Assembly (NCBI RefSeq): GCF_900142005.1 | Contig: NZ_FQZL01000024.1 | Span: 1 to 64,000 of the forward strand | From: Dethiosulfatibacter aminovorans DSM 17477 | GTDB taxonomy: Bacteria > Bacillota > Clostridia > Tissierellales > Dethiosulfatibacteraceae | DNA length: 64,000 bases | Reading direction: 5' to 3' | Shown: positions 60,404 to 64,000 of the stretch, one piece after another | Layout of the letters: each line of letters opens with the position of its first letter | Numbering within the stretch: position 1 is the first letter of the stretch | Notes under the pieces: model-generated | What the model saw: only the letters and a program-made list of their open reading frames with translations | Database searches by the model: none | Told to the model about the DNA's origin: nothing | Program-made: the position numbers and the translations under genes

Positions 60404-61294
60404 ATGAATAGAATTATAGAATGTGTCCCAAATTTTAGTGAAGGAAGGGACCTTGAAAAAATTGAAAAAATAGTAGATTCATTTAGAGCAAAAAAAGGTG
60501 TAAAGCTTCTTGACTACAGCAATGACGAGTCTCACAACAGATGTGTTGTTACTGTTGTTGGAGAGCCTGAGCCACTTAAGGCTGCAATGGTTGAAGCAAT
60601 AGGAAAGGCTGTAGAGCTTATAGACATGACAAGTCATGAAGGACAGCATCCAAGAATGGGAGCTGTTGACGTTATACCTTTCATTCCAATCAAGAATGTT
60701 ACAGTTGAAGAAGCAGATGTACTTGCAAAAGAAACTGCAAAGGAAGCTTCAGAAAAATTCGGACTGCCATTTTTCCTTTATGAGAAGTCCGCTACGGCTC
60801 CTCACAGGGAAAATCTTGCAAAAGTAAGAAAAGGACAGTTCGAGGGAATGAAGGAAAAAATGGAAGACGACATGTGGAAGCCTGATTTCGGTCCTGAGAC
60901 TATTCATCCAACTGCAGGAGTAACTGCAATAGGAGCTAGAATGCCTCTAGTGGCTTACAATATCAAGCTTGATACAAACAACCTTGAAATAGCAAACAAG
61001 ATTGCGAGACAAATCAGACATTTAAGCGGTGGTTTCAGATACTGCAAGGCTATAGGGATAGACCTTGAAGATAGGGGAATCGTGGAAGTTTCAATGAACC
61101 TTACAGACTACACCAAGACAGCTGTATACAGAGCATTTGAAACAGTGAAGATGGAGTGCAGAAGATATGGAGTAAACGTACTTGGAAGTGAAATAGTAGG
61201 TCTTGTACCTATGCAGGCACTTGTTGACACTGCAGAGTACTACCTTGGACTTGAGAATTTCAGCATAGACCAGGTTCTTGAAACTAGATTATAG
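60404..61294 (+). CDS. ftcD: Glutamate formimidoyltransferase
   Basis: 296 aa, the stand-alone transferase half of mammalian FTCD. MNRIIECVPNFSEGRDLEKIEKI at the start, TSHEGQHPRMGAVDVIPFIP and PTAGVTAIGARMPLVAYNI are typical. It moves the formimino group from formiminoglutamate to tetrahydrofolate. TTAGGAGAA site; 16 bp after hutU. Confidence 0.95.
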   Translation: MNRIIECVPNFSEGRDLEKIEKIVDSFRAKKGVKLLDYSNDESHNRCVVTVVGEPEPLKAAMVEAIGKAVELIDMTSHEGQHPRMGAVDVIPFIPIKNVTVEEADVLAKETAKEASEKFGLPFFLYEKSATAPHRENLAKVRKGQFEGMKEKMEDDMWKPDFGPETIHPTAGVTAIGARMPLVAYNIKLDTNNLEIANKIARQIRHLSGGFRYCKAIGIDLEDRGIVEVSMNLTDYTKTAVYRAFETVKMECRRYGVNVLGSEIVGLVPMQALVDTAEYYLGLENFSIDQVLETRL

Positions 61295-61303
61295 AAAAAC
61301 TTT

Positions 61304-61330
61304 CAGATGGGGCCCCGGCTCCATCTGTGT
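61304..61330 (+). other. GC-rich intercistronic hairpin between ftcD and hutI
   Basis: CAGATGG (61304-61310) pairs with CCATCTG (61321-61327) around a GGCCCCGGCT loop; TGTTTG follows. It may cause partial termination or mRNA processing. Confidence 0.55.
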
Positions 61331-61377
61331 TTGAATTTAATTGCTTTAATGACATTATTATGAAAGGATGTGGAAAA

Positions 61378-62625
61378 ATGAGTAAAAGATTAATATTGAA
61401 TGCATCAGAAGTATTGACTTGTTCCGGATTTGGACCTAAATTCGGGGAAGATATGATGGATATTGGAAGGATAGAAAAGGGTGCAGTGATCATTGAGGAC
61501 GGATTAATCAAAAAAGTTGGTGTGCAGAAAGAGCTTCTCAAAGATATAAATATTGAAGATTATGAAATAATAGATGCAAAAGGCAACACCGTAATGCCTG
61601 GTTTTGTTGATTCACATACTCACTTTGTTTTTGGCGGATACAGGGCGGAAGAATTTTCCTGGAGACTAAGGGGAGACAACTATATGGACATCATGAAAAG
61701 AGGTGGAGGTATAGTGAGCTCTGTCAAGTCAACAAGGGAGTCTACCCTTGAAGAGCTTGTAGCCAGAGGTGCAAAGAGGCTTGATTCCATGGTTAAGTTT
61801 GGAGTGACAACTGTCGAAGGGAAAAGTGGATATGGACTGGATCTTGATACAGAAATCAGACAGCTGGAAGCAATGAAGATATTGAAAGAAAGAAAAGATA
61901 TCGATATAGCCACTACATTCCTTGGACCTCACGCCGTTGAAAAGCAGTACAAGGGAAAAGAAGATGAGTTCATAGATTATCAGATAAATGAAGTGCTTCC
62001 GGTAGTTGTAGAGAAGGGACTTGCTGAATTTGCAGATATCTTCTGTGAAGACAATGTGTTTAATGTTGAGCAATCAAGAAGATTCCTTCAAGCTGCCAAG
62101 GATGCGGGAATGAAACTGAAGATTCATGCTGATGAAATAGTTCAGCTTGGCGGAGCTGAGCTTGCAGCAGAACTTGGCGCCACATCTGCTGACCATCTTC
62201 TGCAGGCATCCGACAAGGGCATTGAAGCAATGGCGGAAAAAGGTGTAATATCTACACTGTTGCCATGTACTGCATTCCTTCTGAAGGAAGAATATGCCAG
62301 AGGAAGATATATGATAGACAATGGATGCGCAGTAGCGCTTGCCACGGATCTAAATCCTGGAAGTTGCTTCACCAATTCCATACCTTTGCTTATTTCGTTA
62401 TCGTCTTTATATATGGACATGAGAATTGAAGAAGTAATAACTGCCATAACCATAAATGGCGCAGCTGCCGTATCAAGAGCTGACTCGGTAGGAAGTATTG
62501 ACGAGGGAAAGAAAGCGGATATCATAATTCTTGACTTCCCGTCTTATCATTTCCTTCCATACCATGCAGGCGTGAACATCGTTAAAACAGTAATAAAATC
62601 AGGGGAAATAGTTGCCCAAAATTAA
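61378..62625 (+). CDS. hutI: Imidazolonepropionase
   Basis: 415 aa from the ATG at 61378 (AAAGGATG upstream). Amidohydrolase metal motif GFVDSHTHFVFGG (HxH), later His in LKIHADEIVQLGGAELAAELGATSADH, and the Asp in ATDLNPGSC. It opens imidazolonepropionate to formiminoglutamate. Start beyond the hairpin at 61304; same operon. Confidence 0.95.
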   Translation: MSKRLILNASEVLTCSGFGPKFGEDMMDIGRIEKGAVIIEDGLIKKVGVQKELLKDINIEDYEIIDAKGNTVMPGFVDSHTHFVFGGYRAEEFSWRLRGDNYMDIMKRGGGIVSSVKSTRESTLEELVARGAKRLDSMVKFGVTTVEGKSGYGLDLDTEIRQLEAMKILKERKDIDIATTFLGPHAVEKQYKGKEDEFIDYQINEVLPVVVEKGLAEFADIFCEDNVFNVEQSRRFLQAAKDAGMKLKIHADEIVQLGGAELAAELGATSADHLLQASDKGIEAMAEKGVISTLLPCTAFLLKEEYARGRYMIDNGCAVALATDLNPGSCFTNSIPLLISLSSLYMDMRIEEVITAITINGAAAVSRADSVGSIDEGKKADIIILDFPSYHFLPYHAGVNIVKTVIKSGEIVAQN

Positions 62626-62779
62626 TCTGCTATTGCAGTAAAAAAATAATGATATTTTATCTCGCGACAAGTTTCGTACTAATTCATGAAACACTTGGAA
62701 CACAATTGAACCGTTTATGTTTCAAATATTACAAGAATTAACTCAACTAATGTTGTGATATAAAACTAGGAGGATTACA

Positions 62780-63397
62780 ATGAAAAATTTATCAATTGAA
62801 CAATTTACTATAGAGACAGCATCAGATGCACCGGTACCTGGTGGCGGAAGTATTGCTGCAGTAAGCGGATCTTTGTCTGCTGCACTTGCTAAAATGGTGG
62901 CAAACCTTACTATAGGAAAGAAAAAATATGCAGAAGTTGAAGAGGAAATGAAGGAAATTTCCGAAAAGGCAGAAGCTATAAGAGTAAAAATGCTTGACGA
63001 TATCGAAAGGGATTGTGCTGCTTTCAATCTTGTTATGGATGCATTCAAGCTTCCCAAGGAAACGGATGAAGAAAAGGCTGCCAGAACTGCAGCTATCCAG
63101 AATGGTCTTAAAGAGGCTGCTTCAGTACCTATGGAAATTGCTGAAAATGCATACAGCATAATGGCTCTTTCAGAAAGAGTTGTTTTGGCAGGAAACAGCA
63201 ATGCAGTTACAGATGGACTGGTATCTGCAATGATGGCCAGGACTGCAGTTTTATCTGCGATTCTCAATGTTAAAATAAATCTTGATTCTATCAAGGATGA
63301 AGCTTTTGTGGCAGAACTTGCCGGAAAGGTTGCGGACATTGAAAAGAAAACTTTGGAAACTGAAAAGGCAATACTTGAAGCATCGCCTTTCAAATAA
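62780..63397 (+). CDS. fchA: Formimidoyl-THF cyclodeaminase
   Basis: 205 aa, the FTCD_C fold. VPGGGSIAAVSGSLSAALAKMVANLTIGKKKY at 17-48 is the family core. It releases ammonia from formimino-THF giving methenyl-THF. AGGAGG site. The 154-bp gap before it holds no terminator I trust, so it may be co-transcribed with hutI or start from its own promoter. Confidence 0.94.
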   Translation: MKNLSIEQFTIETASDAPVPGGGSIAAVSGSLSAALAKMVANLTIGKKKYAEVEEEMKEISEKAEAIRVKMLDDIERDCAAFNLVMDAFKLPKETDEEKAARTAAIQNGLKEAASVPMEIAENAYSIMALSERVVLAGNSNAVTDGLVSAMMARTAVLSAILNVKINLDSIKDEAFVAELAGKVADIEKKTLETEKAILEASPFK

Positions 63398-63438
63398 TTC
63401 ATAAAACTTTATTAATTCATATACCTTCAGTTTTATGC

Positions 63439-63444
63439 TATAAT
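63439..63444 (+). promoter_or_regulatory. Extended -10 element of hutP
   Basis: TGCTATAAT with TATAAT at 63439-63444 and a poor -35 (TTCATA, 63416-63421). The same TTTTATGCTATAAT string precedes mnmH. Confidence 0.55.
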
Positions 63445-63472
63445 TATATTATAATTAGGACGAGGTGTGAAA

Positions 63473-63913
63473 TTGAAAAGAACTGGAATTGGTAAAATAG
63501 CTCTTATGCTTGCTCTGAACGAAGGAGCTGCTCTTGAAAGGCATATTGAAAAATTCGAGGAACAGAATTATATGCTGTATAGAGGCAAAGTAGGATCCAT
63601 GGAAACGGGAAAGATTTTTGCAGCAGTTGAAACGGCTGCAATGCGTGAAGACATGATAAGGGAGAACTACAGGGAAGAACATGCGCTATACCACGCTACA
63701 ATGGAGGCTTTCAGCGCATACTGCAGGGGTCAGGTTGACCTTGGAAATGTGTTGAGAAGTACTGGACTTGTATTTTCCATCGCAAGAGGAAATCTTGTTT
63801 CGGGAGACAAGTCTTCAGGAGAATGGATTGCAGTAGTATTGTATGGGCAGATTGGATCCCCTAGACAGGGATTTGAGCACGAAGCTATAGGAATGGGCAT
63901 ACAGCCTGTATAG
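63473..63913 (+). CDS. hutP: HutP, histidine-dependent RNA-binding antiterminator
   Basis: 146 aa (Bacillus HutP is 148). Start taken as the TTG at 63473 behind GAGGTG; a GTG at 63467 touches that site. Conserved HutP signatures: KVGSMETGKIFAAVETAAM, the metal/histidine-binding EEHALYHATMEAF, GNVLRSTGLVFSIARG and VVLYGQIGSPRQGFEHEAIGMGI. In Bacillus, HutP with L-His and Mg2+ binds UAG triplets and prevents termination ahead of the hut operon. Here it is the last gene of the cluster with its own -10. Confidence 0.92.
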   Translation: MKRTGIGKIALMLALNEGAALERHIEKFEEQNYMLYRGKVGSMETGKIFAAVETAAMREDMIRENYREEHALYHATMEAFSAYCRGQVDLGNVLRSTGLVFSIARGNLVSGDKSSGEWIAVVLYGQIGSPRQGFEHEAIGMGIQPV

Positions 63914-63974
63914 GTCTCTGATGAATCAAAGCGCTAGTGTAAAGATACTGTAGGGAAAAAATAAAAATATACGA

Positions 63975-64000
63975 AAAACAGCACTTGAAGGTGCTGTTTT
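63975..64000 (+). terminator. Terminator at window end
   Basis: AAAACAGCAC (63975-63984) and GTGCTGTTTT (63991-64000) form a perfect 10-bp stem; the T-run reaches the window edge. It probably ends hutP, but could also be a leader terminator for the next gene. Confidence 0.75.

Noticed and set aside
62743-63402. 219-codon minus-strand frame opposite the cyclodeaminase
   Set aside because: It covers exactly a gene with a clear family match on the other strand and is Ser/Ala-rich as antisense frames are.

Overview
The window is about 64 kb of AT-rich, densely packed DNA. It carries Gram-positive ribosome-binding sites (AGGAGG-like), TTG/GTG starts, sigma-A type promoters and many U-tailed hairpin terminators. 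The gene content points to a strictly anaerobic, amino-acid-fermenting member of the Clostridia/Tissierellia: formate dehydrogenase fused to NuoG-like and NuoE/F-like modules, formate-THF ligase, pyruvate phosphate dikinase, a Re-citrate-synthase-like enzyme, AddAB, HutP, a DUF4364 protein and a DUF6873-like protein. A thiosulfate/sulfur-metabolising amino-acid fermenter would fit; the species cannot be fixed from the sequence alone. No rRNA, tRNA, CRISPR array, phage or insertion sequence was seen.

Layout. 1-6.9 kb: 3' end of fhs, then a formate dehydrogenase operon (fdhA, mobA, fdhD, fdhB-like). 6.9-8.2 kb: transaldolase and a VTT/DedA-like membrane protein on the minus strand. 8.4-12 kb: PPDK and its regulatory kinase/phosphorylase behind inverted CcpN-like boxes. 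12-16.1 kb: RsbW-like kinase, VOC protein, nuclease-helicase fusion, class IV aminotransferase. 16.4-18.7 kb: cysteine desulfurase and ThiI, then a structured intergenic region. 19-23.1 kb: RNase HI, DUF4364, a polysaccharide deacetylase lipoprotein, a 45-aa membrane protein, a methyltransferase and Hsp33. 23.2-31.8 kb: DUF6873-like, YhaM-like, AddB, AddA. 31.9-38 kb: a 6S-RNA candidate, a degenerate PHP protein, DUF445, a glycine riboswitch controlling ACT + UPF0210 genes, an EamA transporter, an unknown anchored protein and a histidine phosphatase. 38-40 kb: ATP-grasp and GT2 genes.

The most unusual region is 40.2-50.9 kb. It holds three TusA-like proteins (two nearly identical in tandem), a LysR regulator, a YeeE/YedE-type transporter split into two genes (the first with a basic N-terminal tail carrying four RKPRRPS-like repeats), a thioredoxin reductase fused to a thioredoxin fold without CxxC, a two-domain rhodanese lipoprotein, a four-domain rhodanese lipoprotein made by an exact 269-residue internal duplication, and tRNA 2-selenouridine synthase. 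A 12-bp motif (TTAACAATCTTG) occurs upstream of the transporter operon and twice upstream of the rhodanese operon, which suggests one regulon. I infer a surface-to-cytoplasm route for sulfane sulfur (or selenium): lipoprotein rhodaneses outside, YeeE in the membrane, TusA and a redox enzyme inside.

51-54.3 kb holds a flavin-reductase-like protein, a Re-citrate-synthase-like enzyme and an NAD-type isocitrate dehydrogenase. Pyruvate carboxylase follows at 54.6-58 kb behind a highly structured leader that shares an element with the region after fhs. Together these would make 2-oxoglutarate from pyruvate. The window ends with histidine catabolism (hutU, glutamate formimidoyltransferase, hutI, formimino-THF cyclodeaminase, hutP). 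That pathway delivers its one-carbon unit to tetrahydrofolate, the pool also served by fhs and formate dehydrogenase at the other end.
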